A DNA stretch of 64,000 nt from Paraherbaspirillum soli (lineage in GTDB: Bacteria; Pseudomonadota; Gammaproteobacteria; Burkholderiales; Burkholderiaceae_D), in the NCBI RefSeq assembly GCF_042654985.1, contig NZ_JBHSMT010000004.1, positions 1 through 64,000 of the forward strand, read 5' to 3'. The notes beneath the pieces were generated by a model that was not told the DNA's origin, searched no databases, and saw only the letters and a list, made by a program, of their open reading frames with translations. Each line of letters starts with the position of its first letter. Within the stretch, counting starts at the first letter, position 1. Shown piece by piece: positions 51,800 to 61,345 of this stretch. The translations under genes were made by a program, and so were the position numbers.

Positions 51800-51931
51800 T
51801 TACCTTCCCAATTTCTAATTTCCAAGAAGTCACGATTGACACCGTCCGTAAGCGGTGAGATTGCACTAAGGCACATCACCAAACAGCGCAAGCCGTACCA
51901 GTCACGCGAATTCATTGTCAGAATCAAAGAA

Positions 51932-52351
51932 TTAACGACAATTGATCGCCAACAATTTCTTTTCTTTGTAGCTAACGATGCATTCCTTTGTTTTCTCTGG
52001 AATAACCTTCGAGAGCAAGGCAATGTTTCCTTCGTAATCACAATTCAGCCATTTCCCTTTTGGATAGCCACCCTCGAATTTCCACGTCACACGCGATCCC
52101 ACTTTACTTTCAGCATTGGAATATGGCTTAAGAAAGGCTTGCTCTTCTGCCGGCCCGTCAGAAAACCCTGCGGCTACCAAAGCCAGTTTTCCATTTTGAA
52201 AAAAAGGTTTCCATTGATCTAACTGAGACGTCATCTTGATACTTGTCATATCCAATTCAATTTCTGCAGGACATGACAATGTCTCCGCATTCACTAAAGC
52301 CGCATAAGGGAAAAAGCTCAAATACAGTGCAATATTTATGATCTTTGACAT
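51932..52351 (-). CDS. STY0301-like exported protein, likely immunity to the amidase
   Basis: A 139-residue protein with a signal peptide (about 1-22, ALVNA). The mature protein begins ETLSCPAEIE and ends with WKFEGGYPKGKWLNCDY and CIVSYKEKK, which match my memory of STY0301-family proteins, often coded beside T6SS amidase effectors. It follows the BPSL0067-type gene by nine bases, an effector-immunity arrangement. It should act in the periplasm. Confidence 0.65.
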   Translation of the reverse strand: MSKIINIALYLSFFPYAALVNAETLSCPAEIELDMTSIKMTSQLDQWKPFFQNGKLALVAAGFSDGPAEEQAFLKPYSNAESKVGSRVTWKFEGGYPKGKWLNCDYEGNIALLSKVIPEKTKECIVSYKEKKLLAINCR

Positions 52352-52360
52352 AGATAACCT

Positions 52361-52750
52361 TTATTCAATGACCGAAAAAGCTTCAGCATTATTACTGGGT
52401 TCAACGTAGCTGCCATTCTTTAGTTTTCCCCTGGTTCGAACAAATCGCTTTGATACTTTCGGCTTCTTTGGATCCCCTTTCCATTGGTCCATAATCCAAA
52501 TTCCTCCTGACTCCTGGCCAATATAAAAAGCCGCATGATTTCCGTGAGAATGGTTTTGATATTTGCCATTCACAAAAGTGGCTATTGCCGTTCCCTTTGC
52601 GATAGAAACATCACCTAAAACGTCTTTACCCTTTTTCCACGATGAGGTATGCGGGACATGGGCATAGTGTTGAATCAAAGCGACACATTGATGAGAACCG
52701 ACGAGATCGCTTTGATCCAATTCGTCAACCTTCGAATAGAGATAAGACAT
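52361..52750 (-). CDS. BPSL0067-family amidase effector
   Basis: A 129-residue protein. Cys22 in SHQCVALIQ and His72 in GNHAAFYIG form the probable catalytic pair of a small papain-like (NlpC/P60 or CHAP-type) amidase. TSSWKKGKDV, GTAIATFVNGKYQ, DQW and the AFSVIE end are the BPSL0067 family pattern. It would cleave peptidoglycan peptides in target cells. No signal peptide, as expected for T6SS cargo. It lies directly after tssC and before an exported immunity-type gene. Confidence 0.8.
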   Translation of the reverse strand: MSYLYSKVDELDQSDLVGSHQCVALIQHYAHVPHTSSWKKGKDVLGDVSIAKGTAIATFVNGKYQNHSHGNHAAFYIGQESGGIWIMDQWKGDPKKPKVSKRFVRTRGKLKNGSYVEPSNNAEAFSVIE

Positions 52751-52813
52751 ATCACCCTCAAGGAAAAGCTGACCTCCTGATACAAAAGGGAGGTCAGATT
52801 TAAAAGTACTAAA

Positions 52814-54313
52814 TCAAGCAGCTTCCTTAACCAACGGCAACTTCGCCACCAGCCGCAACGACACCGTCAACCCTTCCAACTGAAAATGCGGCCGCAGGAA
52901 GAACTTGGCCTGGTAATAACCCGGGTTGCCTTCAACGTCTTCCACCACCACTTCAGCCGCAGCCAATGGCCGGCTGGCCTTGGTTTCCTGCGATGAGTTG
53001 GCCGGATCGGCGTCGACGTAATTCATGACCCAGGCGTTCAGCCATTGCTGCATGTCTTCACGCTCTTTGAACGAGCCGATCTTGTCGCGCACAATGCATT
53101 TCAGGTAGTGCGCGAAGCGCGAGCAGGCGAACAGGTAAGGCAGGCGCGCCGACAGGTTGGCGTTGGCAGTCGCGTCCGAGTCGTGGTACTCGGCCGGTTT
53201 TTGCAGCGATTGGGCGCCGATGAAGGCGGCGTAGTCGGTGTTCTTGCGGTGGATCAGCGGGATGAAGCCGTTCTTCGCCAGTTCCGCTTCGCGCCGGTCC
53301 GAAATCGCGATTTCGGTCGGGCACTTCATGTCGACGCCGCCGTCGTCGGTCGGAAAGCTGTGGCATGGCAGGTTTTCGACCACGCCGCCGCTTTCGACGC
53401 CGCGAATCAGCGTGCACCAGCCGTAGCGCTTGAACGAACGGTTGATGTTGACCGCCATCGCATAGGCCGCATTGGACCAAACGTATTTGCGGTGATCGGC
53501 GCCGTCAGTGCTTTCTTCGAAATCGAATTCATCTACCGGATTGGTGTTGATGCCGTATGGCAGACGCGACAGGAAGCGCGGCATGGCGAGGCCGATGTAG
53601 CGCGCATCTTCGGTGTTGCGCAGCGCGTTCCATGGCGCGTACTCCAGGTTTTGCGTGAAGATCTTGGTCAGGTCGCGCGGATTGGCCAGTTCTTGCCAGG
53701 AGTCCATCTGCAGCACGGAAGGCGCGGCGCCGGTAATGAACGGTGAGTGCGATGCCGCGGCCACTTTGGCGATCGAAGCCAGCAAGTCGACGTCCGGCGG
53801 CGTGTGGTCGAAGTAATAGTCGGCCACCAGGCAGCCGTATGGTTCGCCGCCGAGCTGGCCATATTCTTCTTCATAAATCTGCTTGAAGAACGGGCTTTGA
53901 TCCCAGGCCACGCCTTTGTAGCGTTTCATCGTGCGGCGCAGGTCATCCTTCGAGACATCCATGAAACGGATCTTCAGGTTTTCGTCGGTTTCGGTATTGG
54001 TGACCAGATGGTGCAAACCGCGCCATGCGCTTTCCAGTTGCTGGAACTGCGCATGATGCAGGATCAGGTTGATTTGCTCGGATAGCTTGTGGTCGATTTC
54101 GGCAATGATTGCTTCGATGCTTTTGTAAGCATCGTCGGACATCGTGACCGAGTTGGCCAAGGCCTGTTCGGCCAGCGTCTTGACGGCATTTTCCACCGCT
54201 GCACGGGCTTGTTCGGTCTTTGGTTTGAATTCGCGGGACAGTAATGCGTTGAATTCGGTTTGCGACCCGGCAGCAGTTGCTGCGGGGCGGGCTTGTGTTT
54301 CGCGCGCGGCCAT
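52814..54313 (-). CDS. tssC: T6SS sheath large subunit TssC
   Basis: A 499-residue TssC (VipB). The signatures ESAWRGLHHLVTNTETDENLKIR, the EEYGQLGGEPYGCLVADYYFDH segment, PRFLSRLPYG and the C-terminal FFLRPHFQLEGLTVSLRLVAKLP are all present. It forms the contractile sheath with TssB. AGAGGA stands ahead of the ATG. tssB ends 53 bases upstream. Confidence 0.96.
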   Translation of the reverse strand: MAARETQARPAATAAGSQTEFNALLSREFKPKTEQARAAVENAVKTLAEQALANSVTMSDDAYKSIEAIIAEIDHKLSEQINLILHHAQFQQLESAWRGLHHLVTNTETDENLKIRFMDVSKDDLRRTMKRYKGVAWDQSPFFKQIYEEEYGQLGGEPYGCLVADYYFDHTPPDVDLLASIAKVAAASHSPFITGAAPSVLQMDSWQELANPRDLTKIFTQNLEYAPWNALRNTEDARYIGLAMPRFLSRLPYGINTNPVDEFDFEESTDGADHRKYVWSNAAYAMAVNINRSFKRYGWCTLIRGVESGGVVENLPCHSFPTDDGGVDMKCPTEIAISDRREAELAKNGFIPLIHRKNTDYAAFIGAQSLQKPAEYHDSDATANANLSARLPYLFACSRFAHYLKCIVRDKIGSFKEREDMQQWLNAWVMNYVDADPANSSQETKASRPLAAAEVVVEDVEGNPGYYQAKFFLRPHFQLEGLTVSLRLVAKLPLVKEAA

Positions 54314-54366
54314 GTTTTCCTCTTTTAACTAGGCGGTATTTAAATCGTGGGAGCGGACAGTCCGCT

Positions 54367-54906
54367 TTATTCTTCGGCAGCCGTCGTATCGGACGCCGGT
54401 TGCGCCGGCTCAGGCTTAGGTGCTTTGGCTAGCGCGTTGAGCAGCGCCGGATCTTTCAGCACATTGGTCACCAGACTTTCGGCGCCGGATTTGCCATCCA
54501 TGTAGGTCTGCAGATTTGCCAGTTGGGTGCGGGCTTCCAGCAGTTGCGCCAAGGCGTCCACTTTTCTGGCGATCGCTGCCGGCGAAAAGTCGTCCATGCT
54601 TTCGAAGGTGATATCGACCATCAGCTGGCCTTCACCGGACAAGGTATTCGGCACGGACAGCGCGACGCGCGGCTGCATCGCCTTCATGCGTTCGTCGAAG
54701 TTGTCGATGTCGATATTGAAGAACTTGCGGTCGCCGACCGCCGGCAGCGCTTCCCGCGGCTGGCCGGACAAGTCGGCCAGGACGCCCATGACAAATGGCA
54801 ATTCGACCTTCTTTTCGGAACCGTAAATTTCAACGTCATATTCGATCTGGACGCGAGGGGCGCGATTGCGCGCGATGAATTTCTGTGAACTGTTGGATGC
54901 GGACAT
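54367..54906 (-). CDS. tssB: T6SS sheath small subunit TssB
   Basis: A 179-residue TssB (VipA). It opens SSQKFIARNRAPRVQIEYDVEIYGSEKKVELPFVMGVLADLSG and has FFNIDIDNFDERMKAMQPR, typical of the family. It interlocks with TssC in the sheath. It heads the minus-strand T6SS run (tssB-tssC-cassette-hcp-tssJKLM). The 239-base region upstream, to 55145, should contain the promoter; I see no box I would defend. Confidence 0.96.
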   Translation of the reverse strand: MSASNSSQKFIARNRAPRVQIEYDVEIYGSEKKVELPFVMGVLADLSGQPREALPAVGDRKFFNIDIDNFDERMKAMQPRVALSVPNTLSGEGQLMVDITFESMDDFSPAAIARKVDALAQLLEARTQLANLQTYMDGKSGAESLVTNVLKDPALLNALAKAPKPEPAQPASDTTAAEE

Positions 54907-55145
54907 AGGAGCTCTCGGGTTATATCTTGCGATGAAGAACAGGAAAAATGACTACCTGCAGATGCGTGGCGAATGCTGTTGCCAAGACTTCAGCAGTGCA
55001 TATTCTATGTTTCAAAAATGCCAAGAAATATGAGAATTTTCTGAAAATGACCCCTGAAGCGAAAAGATCTTCAGTCAACAAGATTGCTTGAGGCCAAGTC
55101 CGCGTTGGCCGGGCCGTCGCAATAAAACTACGCGCGTCGCCAAGC

Positions 55146-55688
55146 TCATTCGTAAGCCACAGTCAGCGTTGCAGTAGCGTTGATGTTGCCCTCGCTGCCG
55201 ACGCTCTTGGTCCGTATCAGCGTCGCCTGCAGACCGTCGTCCAGCGACAGTCGGCTGGAGTTGCTGCGATTGGGCGGAATGGTCGTACTCAGATCTTTGC
55301 TACGAATCAGAATGCCGAAACCGGTCGCGCCATTGGCTGCAGAGTTTTTGATGGCATTGGCGTTATCCGCGTCGGCGCTGGCATTCAAGCTGTAAGTGGC
55401 GCGCCAGCCTGCCGGGCAAGTGGCAGCGATGGCAATCGGCTTGGTCGGCCCCTCAATGCCGGTAAATGAGGCGTCGTTGGTCTGGCCGAAATCGATCACG
55501 ATATTCTGATCCTTGATGGTGCAAGTGTCCTCCATATAAAAGCCTTTGAAAGTGGGGCCGACAGTCTGCGCCCGCAGCGGGACACAGATATTCAGCAACA
55601 GAAAAACACCGACCAGCGATGCCCGCAATCGCTGCAGCGATCCGCCATGTCCAGGGCTGCCAGTGTGCCGTCTCAATAAAGTGGCCAT
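55146..55688 (-). CDS. Fimbrial subunit, minor/terminal
   Basis: A 180-residue exported fimbrial protein, last in the operon. A long basic start precedes the hydrophobic core (SLVGVFLLLNICVPLRA). The mature pilin fold has DTCTIKDQNIVIDFGQ, the second Cys in AATCPAGW and the C-terminal ATATLTVAYE donor-type strand. The ATG at 55688 follows GGGGAGA and is preferred to an ATG at 55724. It resembles the pilin half of the adhesin at 28184. Confidence 0.8.
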   Translation of the reverse strand: MATLLRRHTGSPGHGGSLQRLRASLVGVFLLLNICVPLRAQTVGPTFKGFYMEDTCTIKDQNIVIDFGQTNDASFTGIEGPTKPIAIAATCPAGWRATYSLNASADADNANAIKNSAANGATGFGILIRSKDLSTTIPPNRSNSSRLSLDDGLQATLIRTKSVGSEGNINATATLTVAYE

Positions 55689-55723
55689 CGAATTCTCCCC
55701 TCTCCTAACGATCCGGACCTGCA

Positions 55724-56302
55724 TCACGGCATCTCAATGACATAGATCACGTTGGTGTTGGCAGTGCCGGCGGTGGCCTTGCCGGTGGCGTAGTATTGCG
55801 CGTGATAATGCAAGCTCGCGGCGCCGTCCGATCCAGGTTTTATAGGATTGACGCTGGTGTCGACGCCAACGGAAATCGCCGTACTGTCCTGATTGAGAAG
55901 CTGGATCTGGACGTTGCCCGCAGTAGGCCGGCCCGCCACCGGCAACAGCTTCAGGTTGCCGGTAACAGGATCCGTCGTGCCGCTTTTCTGGAAAAATGCC
56001 CGCACCTTGGACACCCCGCTGCCGCACTTCACCTTGATCGTGAACGGCGTCGCGCCGGCAACGCTTCCTTTCGCCGGCAATGCTGCGCTGGATAGGGTCG
56101 GCAAGCTCACATCCTGATTTACTACCGACTCCACGGCACACGTGGATGACTTATACGAGCCGGAGAACGTCAGCTTGACCTTAGCCGATGCGGCCTGGAC
56201 CGGACCGGTGGCCGCCGAGACCAGCAAAAATACAGCTGCGACGGCGCTTCCGGCGCCGGAAATCAGGTTGAGAACGCAGGCTGGCAAGCGTGTTTGCATC
56301 AT
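55724..56302 (-). CDS. Fimbrial subunit
   Basis: A 192-residue type 1-like pilin. The signal peptide ends PVQAASA; SGSYKSSTCAVES and VKCGSGVSKVRAFF hold the disulfide pair; LHYHAQYYATGKATAGTANTNVIYVIEMP is the conserved C-terminal beta-strand. It is closely related to the next subunit upstream, probably by duplication. Its start overlaps that gene's stop by four bases. Confidence 0.87.
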   Translation of the reverse strand: MMQTRLPACVLNLISGAGSAVAAVFLLVSAATGPVQAASAKVKLTFSGSYKSSTCAVESVVNQDVSLPTLSSAALPAKGSVAGATPFTIKVKCGSGVSKVRAFFQKSGTTDPVTGNLKLLPVAGRPTAGNVQIQLLNQDSTAISVGVDTSVNPIKPGSDGAASLHYHAQYYATGKATAGTANTNVIYVIEMP

Positions 56303-56841
56303 GGCATCTCGATTGCATAGGTAACGCGGGTATTGACCAAACCCGCGCCGGCTTTGCCGGTGGCGTAATACAGTGCCTGATACTTCAGCGTTGCCATGCC
56401 GTCCCGGCCGACGTCTACTGCTTGCATGGCCGGCCGGTGGCCGACAAAGATCACCGAGTTATCCGCATTGCGCAGCCGAATCTGCACATTGCTGGCGCCG
56501 CCCGGCAACAATTTGAGATTGCCGGTAGCCGCATCCACCGTGGCGCCATTTTCGAAATACGCGCGCACCTTGCGCACCCCCGGATCACACTCCACTTCCA
56601 GCGTAAAGGGCGTCAAGCCGGCTTCCCGCCCAGCCGCTAGCAACTCGGTGCTCGACACCGGCGGCAAATTGACCACCCGCTCGTCGCTGCCCGTCACGTT
56701 GCAGGCGTAGGTGGATAGCCCGCCCTTGAACAGAAGCGTCCCTGGCTCGTCAGCATGAGCTGGCGACAGGCCGGTCAGCATCGGTACGGCGGCGTATGCG
56801 GCGATATACCGGAGCACGCTGCCAGGATTAATTTTGTCCAT
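56299..56841 (-). CDS. Fimbrial subunit
   Basis: A 180-residue pilin. The signal peptide ends LSPAHA; GGLSTYACNVTG and LEVECDPGVRKVRAYFENG carry the two Cys; LKYQALYYATGKAGAGLVNTRVTYAIEMP ends the fold. The ATG at 56841 lies two bases past the usher stop with GGAG before it; a GTG at 56847 is the alternative. It should be exported by the adjacent usher. Confidence 0.87.
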   Translation of the reverse strand: MDKINPGSVLRYIAAYAAVPMLTGLSPAHADEPGTLLFKGGLSTYACNVTGSDERVVNLPPVSSTELLAAGREAGLTPFTLEVECDPGVRKVRAYFENGATVDAATGNLKLLPGGASNVQIRLRNADNSVIFVGHRPAMQAVDVGRDGMATLKYQALYYATGKAGAGLVNTRVTYAIEMP

Positions 56842-56843
56842 AC

Positions 56844-59603
56844 TCACTCCGCTCGTTTAACCTCTTTTTCCAGTCCGACTGCTCCGTTCTCGGCCGTAGC
56901 GCTCGCGCACTGCAAGGCGATGCGTTCAATTGCCGCACCTTTCCCCTTTTCGGCATGAGCTGAAGCCGGGATCTCATACGGGATCACACATTGTTCGGCT
57001 TTGCCCGGCCCCCATTTCGCCCGCAATTCGCCCTTGCCTTCGAGACCGCGCACAAAGGCGACGCCACCCTGTCCAATGCCGCCCAGGCTCTTGCCTTCAC
57101 TGTCGAACAATTCCGCTCCCATCGGCGGGAATTTGCCGTCGGCATCGCGCAAGGCAAGCAGCCGCGGATGACCGGTCACGGTAGGCATTCTCACCAATAT
57201 GACGGCACCGGCGCTCGGCACCGCTTCATCGCTGGTTTGCTTGAGTTCGACGTGGTCCGGCAGACCGTTCGGATCGAGCGCGACGGTATTGACCCGATAC
57301 GGCATCAACGATGGCACGATGGCATAGCCGTTGCTGTCGATCATCGCGCCCTGGCCATTGATCAGCCTTGCGCCGGCCGCGCCTTTGGCTTCCACCAAGG
57401 CGAATGCGGTGCCGTTCAACGGCGGCCCGAGAGTGACGCCGCCGCCATGCACCACCACGGCGCCGGCGGCATTCAGCGAGGCTTGCTTGGCGTTGCCGCC
57501 GGCGGAAACCGTGGCCGAATACGTGCCCCTGGCTCCGCGATAGGCGCCGTAGCCGCCGACTGTCTGCTGATTGCCGCCGCTGCTGGCACGCGAGCCATTG
57601 ATGCCGTAGTTGATTTCCGAATTTTCGCCGGCGCTGCCCGATGCATTCATTTGCGCATTGCTGCCGGCATTGTCGTCGCGCGTAACCGAGGCGCTGAGGT
57701 AGTCGAACACAGGCTTGCTTCCGACCGTACTGCCGATCGGGATGGAAACGCTGACCCCGAACTGGTTGCTGGATCTTCCCGAGCGGTCTTTGGTGCGCTG
57801 CGCATACAGGTTGTACGAATAGTTTTTATAGGCGCTATTGAAACCCAGCTGATACTGCAGCTCCGGCGCTTGGTCCAGCCCCCAGTAGGTTTGCGAGCTG
57901 CCGGTGGCGTACAGGAAATCATTGTCGTTGAACGACTGACTGATGTTGAGCTCGAGTCGGTTTTTTACCCGAAAACTGAGGTCACTTCCTGCCTCCGCCG
58001 ATGGCGCACGCGCAGCAACTGCCTCTTGCAGGCCATAAAACCCCCGAGTCGAGTAACGGTAAGCCGCCAGCGCGAAGTTGGTCCCGGATTCCGGCACCAA
58101 CTTGCTGTAACTGACGCGCCAGCTCTGTCCGTGCTGACTATTTTGTTCTGTCAGCTTGGTGCGGGCCGTGGTGACATCCAGCGCCAGCGCGCCGTAGCTA
58201 GTATTGAAGGCGCCGCCCAACAATGCCGACAGATAGCCGTCCGCAGCCAGAATCCCACCGTAGGCCGAGAGCAGATTGCCCAGCCCCCGCTGATAAATGG
58301 CCTGCACTACCATCGGCGACGATTCAACGTTCACGGCACGCAATTGACCTAACGTCAAATTGAATCGGGATGCCCCCGGCCGCAACAACTGCGGGACTGA
58401 AGCGAACGGCACTGCAAAACGCCGTTCGCGGCCATCGGCCTCGGTGATCGTCACCTGCAAATCGCCGCCATAGCCGGTGCCGTATAAATCGTTGAACTCG
58501 AACGGTCCGGGAGGCACGGTGGTTTGATAAATGATGTTGCCGCCTTGACGCACCGTGACCCGGGCATTGCTCTCGGCCATGCCGCGCACCACCGGTGCAT
58601 AGCCGCGCAGGGAATCCGGCAACATGCGGTCGTCGCTGGCCAGTTGCACACCGCGCACGTTGAATGCGTCGAACACCTCGCCCGAGGTATTGCTGTCGCC
58701 CAGCGTCAACTGGCTGTTCCATGCCGGCACATTGCGCTGCGCATAAGCCGCAATACTCTTTTTTTGCAGCGGCCGCTGCGACTGCCAATTGAGCGAAGAA
58801 CGCTGGCGCAAGCGCCAGTCGCCGAGATTGACCCCGGTCAGCAAACCCGCATAGGCGCTGTTGTTGCTGGCCCCTGCCGCATGAGCGGCATAAGTACTGA
58901 TGTTGTAGTCGAGCGTGGCGGCGTTGATGCCGGATTGCCAGCGGCTGGGGTCGACATAGCCGCGAGCAATCCGCCGCAGATTCGCTTGCGGAATGGTCAG
59001 GTCCAGCCGTTGATCACCGCTTTGATATACCGCCACGGCTCCCGCCACCGCACCTGCCAACGGCAGGCATTGCGACTGCGGCGCCGGCACATCCCCGGCC
59101 AATTTGCCAGCGATACTGGCGCTTGCATTTGCGACAGGCTGTTTGGTATCTATGCCCAGTCGCTCCAGGCTGGCCAAGGTAAAGCAGGGAGAGGCGGAAT
59201 CGTCGCCGGGCTGGGTCCGAAATTCGATTTCATGCGTGCCGCGATTTTGCTCGTTGATATAAAGATCGACCCGATACGTTCCAGGCAATACCGGGTTGCC
59301 TTGGGTGTAGCGGGAGACGTCGGCGGCAGGACCGACGAAGAAGTCGGAATTGAACTCGATAGAGGCCGGTTTGGCAGGCGACGCGATCACCGGTTCAGGC
59401 GCTGACGGCGCGCCTGCCAGGCCTGCCGGATCTTTGGTTTCGACGGCATAGGCAAATCCGCCAAACGCGCCGGCCATGGATGCAGCGACAACCCAAGCAA
59501 GCTGGCGCAGCATGGGCGTCGATGCGGCAGCTCGACATATCGTGTTTGATTTTCGTTTCACCGGACCATCCTGTTCGCCATGACACCTTTCCCACCGTTG
59601 CAT
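56844..59603 (-). CDS. Fimbrial outer-membrane usher
   Basis: A 919-residue FimD/PapC-type usher that accepts chaperone-subunit complexes and assembles them through its pore. An unusually long N-terminus (about 30 residues) precedes the signal core LAWVVAASMAGAFGGFAYA. FNSDFFVGP starts the N-terminal domain. The barrel follows with DDRMLPDSLRGYAPVVRGMAES and the plug region TVPPGPFEFNDLYGTGYGGDLQVTI. C-terminal domains end with CVIPYEIP. The ATG at 59603 has CGGAG before it; a TTG at 59618 would overlap the chaperone stop. Confidence 0.93.
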   Translation of the reverse strand: MQRWERCHGEQDGPVKRKSNTICRAAASTPMLRQLAWVVAASMAGAFGGFAYAVETKDPAGLAGAPSAPEPVIASPAKPASIEFNSDFFVGPAADVSRYTQGNPVLPGTYRVDLYINEQNRGTHEIEFRTQPGDDSASPCFTLASLERLGIDTKQPVANASASIAGKLAGDVPAPQSQCLPLAGAVAGAVAVYQSGDQRLDLTIPQANLRRIARGYVDPSRWQSGINAATLDYNISTYAAHAAGASNNSAYAGLLTGVNLGDWRLRQRSSLNWQSQRPLQKKSIAAYAQRNVPAWNSQLTLGDSNTSGEVFDAFNVRGVQLASDDRMLPDSLRGYAPVVRGMAESNARVTVRQGGNIIYQTTVPPGPFEFNDLYGTGYGGDLQVTITEADGRERRFAVPFASVPQLLRPGASRFNLTLGQLRAVNVESSPMVVQAIYQRGLGNLLSAYGGILAADGYLSALLGGAFNTSYGALALDVTTARTKLTEQNSQHGQSWRVSYSKLVPESGTNFALAAYRYSTRGFYGLQEAVAARAPSAEAGSDLSFRVKNRLELNISQSFNDNDFLYATGSSQTYWGLDQAPELQYQLGFNSAYKNYSYNLYAQRTKDRSGRSSNQFGVSVSIPIGSTVGSKPVFDYLSASVTRDDNAGSNAQMNASGSAGENSEINYGINGSRASSGGNQQTVGGYGAYRGARGTYSATVSAGGNAKQASLNAAGAVVVHGGGVTLGPPLNGTAFALVEAKGAAGARLINGQGAMIDSNGYAIVPSLMPYRVNTVALDPNGLPDHVELKQTSDEAVPSAGAVILVRMPTVTGHPRLLALRDADGKFPPMGAELFDSEGKSLGGIGQGGVAFVRGLEGKGELRAKWGPGKAEQCVIPYEIPASAHAEKGKGAAIERIALQCASATAENGAVGLEKEVKRAE

Positions 59604-59614
59604 TCTCCGTAGGC

Positions 59615-60361
59615 TCAATTCGAAACGTCGACCGTTTCCTTGACGGCTGCGCCGTAATCGCTCAAGGCGGTATACAAAACCTTGGCCGCTCCGCTGACAT
59701 GCAATTCACCTTTGGACGGCACAAAGTCGGCGCTGCCGTGCGGCGCAATCATTTGCAGATTGAGATCGATTTCTTTGCCGTCGTGCTCGATTTTGACGTC
59801 GCCGAAAGAGATGTAATACGGCGACGGATTGCTGGCGCGCAGCAGCATGCCCTTGCCGTCCTGTTTCGCCACCAATTGCCAGTGCAAGCGCTTGAGCTGG
59901 CCGATCGAATCGTCCAGCAACGCGTCCGGACGGTAGAAGATCTTGATGCGGGTGCGAAATGCCAGCTGCATTAAATTGCGATTCTCGGCATCCAGCGGCT
60001 TGGGCGGGATCTCCAGCACGTTGAGCCAGTAAACCGATTCCCGGTCCTTCGGCAAATCGCCGCCGGTAAACATCAGGCGTAAGGTCTGCCCTTTTTTCGA
60101 CTCCATCCGGAATACCGGCGGCGTCAATATGAACGGCACCTGGACTTCATTGGGCGCCGAGTCGGCCCGGCCATCGTCGACCCAGGTCTGCACCAGCGCG
60201 GCTTGCCCGCCCTCATTGGTCAAGCGGATACTGACTTCCCGATTCTTTTCCAGGTAAATCACGCGGGTACCGGTGATCACCACGCTGGCTTGGGCTGGTG
60301 GCGCCAGCGTCGCGAGTGCCAGCACCAGGCCAGCAAAGCAGCGCCTCAATTGCTTGTTCAT
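59615..60361 (-). CDS. Periplasmic fimbrial chaperone
   Basis: A 248-residue PapD-like chaperone. The signal peptide ends PPAQA; the first domain has VVITGTRVIYLEKNREVSIRLTN and the conserved PPVFRMESKKGQTLRLMFTG; ESVYWLNVLEIPPKP is the family signature. It folds subunits by donor-strand complementation and delivers them to the usher, whose gene follows directly. The C-terminal domain is complete. Confidence 0.94.
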   Translation of the reverse strand: MNKQLRRCFAGLVLALATLAPPAQASVVITGTRVIYLEKNREVSIRLTNEGGQAALVQTWVDDGRADSAPNEVQVPFILTPPVFRMESKKGQTLRLMFTGGDLPKDRESVYWLNVLEIPPKPLDAENRNLMQLAFRTRIKIFYRPDALLDDSIGQLKRLHWQLVAKQDGKGMLLRASNPSPYYISFGDVKIEHDGKEIDLNLQMIAPHGSADFVPSKGELHVSGAAKVLYTALSDYGAAVKETVDVSN

Positions 60362-60444
60362 GGAATCCTTACTGCGTAGAAAACGAAAGAAGGCCGAGGA
60401 CGCGCGATGCGAGCCCCCGGCTGCCGAACCGATTTAACGGCTGG

Positions 60445-61014
60445 TTATGGGTAGGCCAGTGTGTACAGGGTGGAACTGGTCACCGGACCCTGGGTTGCCG
60501 CACCGGTTGCGTAGTACTGAACGGCGTAGGTCATGGTTCCGCTACCGGTATCTATACCCGGCAGTCCGCCGATGCCCGGAGCCCCACCGCTCACGACGTA
60601 AGACTGACCGGTCGAACCAACCGGCAACACGGAGCCGTCAGCATTCAGCAACTGCAGTTGAACTTCTTTCGCCGCATCGGCGGCGGTGCTGGTTTGCTTG
60701 AGAGTGCGATGGGTTGGATCCATGTTCAGCTTGGATTCAAAATGCGCGGCGATTTTCGTCAAGGCGCCCGAGCAATCTTTGACCTTGATCTGAAATGAAG
60801 TCGCGCCGCCAACTTCTCCTGCCTTGCTCAAGCCCTTGGTCGAAAGAGTAGGCAAAGTGACGGTTTGGTTGGCCGCGCCGTCGATGGTGCAGGTGCTGTC
60901 TGTCAGCCTGCCGTTGAAATCAATCTGACCGCCTTGCGCCTGCGCAAATGACGATGAAGAGGCAAGCAGCCCGAAGGTAGCCAAAACGGAGAGGGAAATC
61001 AGAGATTTTTTCAT
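60445..61014 (-). CDS. Major fimbrial subunit
   Basis: A 189-residue type 1-like pilin, first in the operon and so the likely main shaft subunit. The signal peptide ends SSFAQA; GGQIDFNGRLTDSTCTIDGAANQTV and IKVKDCSGALTKI hold the Cys pair; TYAVQYYATGAATQGPVTSSTLYTLAYP is the end. The ATG at 61014 follows GAACC, with the frame open further upstream but unlike a signal peptide. The chaperone follows after 83 bases, a spacing that often holds an mRNA processing or attenuation site. Confidence 0.9.
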   Translation of the reverse strand: MKKSLISLSVLATFGLLASSSSFAQAQGGQIDFNGRLTDSTCTIDGAANQTVTLPTLSTKGLSKAGEVGGATSFQIKVKDCSGALTKIAAHFESKLNMDPTHRTLKQTSTAADAAKEVQLQLLNADGSVLPVGSTGQSYVVSGGAPGIGGLPGIDTGSGTMTYAVQYYATGAATQGPVTSSTLYTLAYP

Positions 61015-61216
61015 TACATGGTTCCTGGTTAGTTGGACAGCTGACCGATATAGTGTGAAATACATCGGCAGAACCAAGTGTAATAAAGTGCCTTTCTGAT
61101 AAGAATAGGAAATTTCTAATTTGTGCGAAGACAATGTGAACTAAGGTTAAATTCAAGCGAGCTATAGGGCACCGCTAAAAACCGGCTTTGCCCCTCCCTC
61201 TTAGCGAATCCCAGCA
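61015..61216. other. Upstream region of the fimbrial operon
   Basis: About 200 bases without a gene. On the minus strand it should hold the fimbrial promoter. An AT-rich stretch lies at 61075-61130, but no -35/-10 pair or inverted repeat for phase variation is clear. No recombinase gene is nearby. Confidence 0.4.
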
Positions 61217-61251
61217 CAAAAATGGCCGACCGATTTTGTTCGGCCGGCCAT
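61217..61251 (-). terminator. Rho-independent terminator after the SDR gene
   Basis: On the minus strand ATGGCCGGCCGAA pairs with TCGGTCGGCCAT (one mismatch) around a short loop and is followed by TTTTTG. It lies 95 bases past the SDR stop and separates the acyl-CoA gene pair from the fimbrial operon. Confidence 0.75.
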
Positions 61252-61345
61252 GCATATGTCAGTCTTGCGGAAAGTTCCCCCCCCACCGTCGATACGATTG
61301 GAGCGACCGCTGACGGCATGCGCCAGCGGCGCCTAGCCAGCCGGA

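Noticed and set aside
51796..52041. An 81-codon minus-strand frame overlapping the STY0301-like gene
   Set aside because: It lies mostly within the other gene in another frame and lacks a ribosome site, signal peptide or family.
54907..55145. A sigma54 promoter upstream of tssB
   Set aside because: TTGGCA occurs on the minus strand, but the -12 element (TTGC at the right spacing) is missing and no sigma54 activator gene is nearby.
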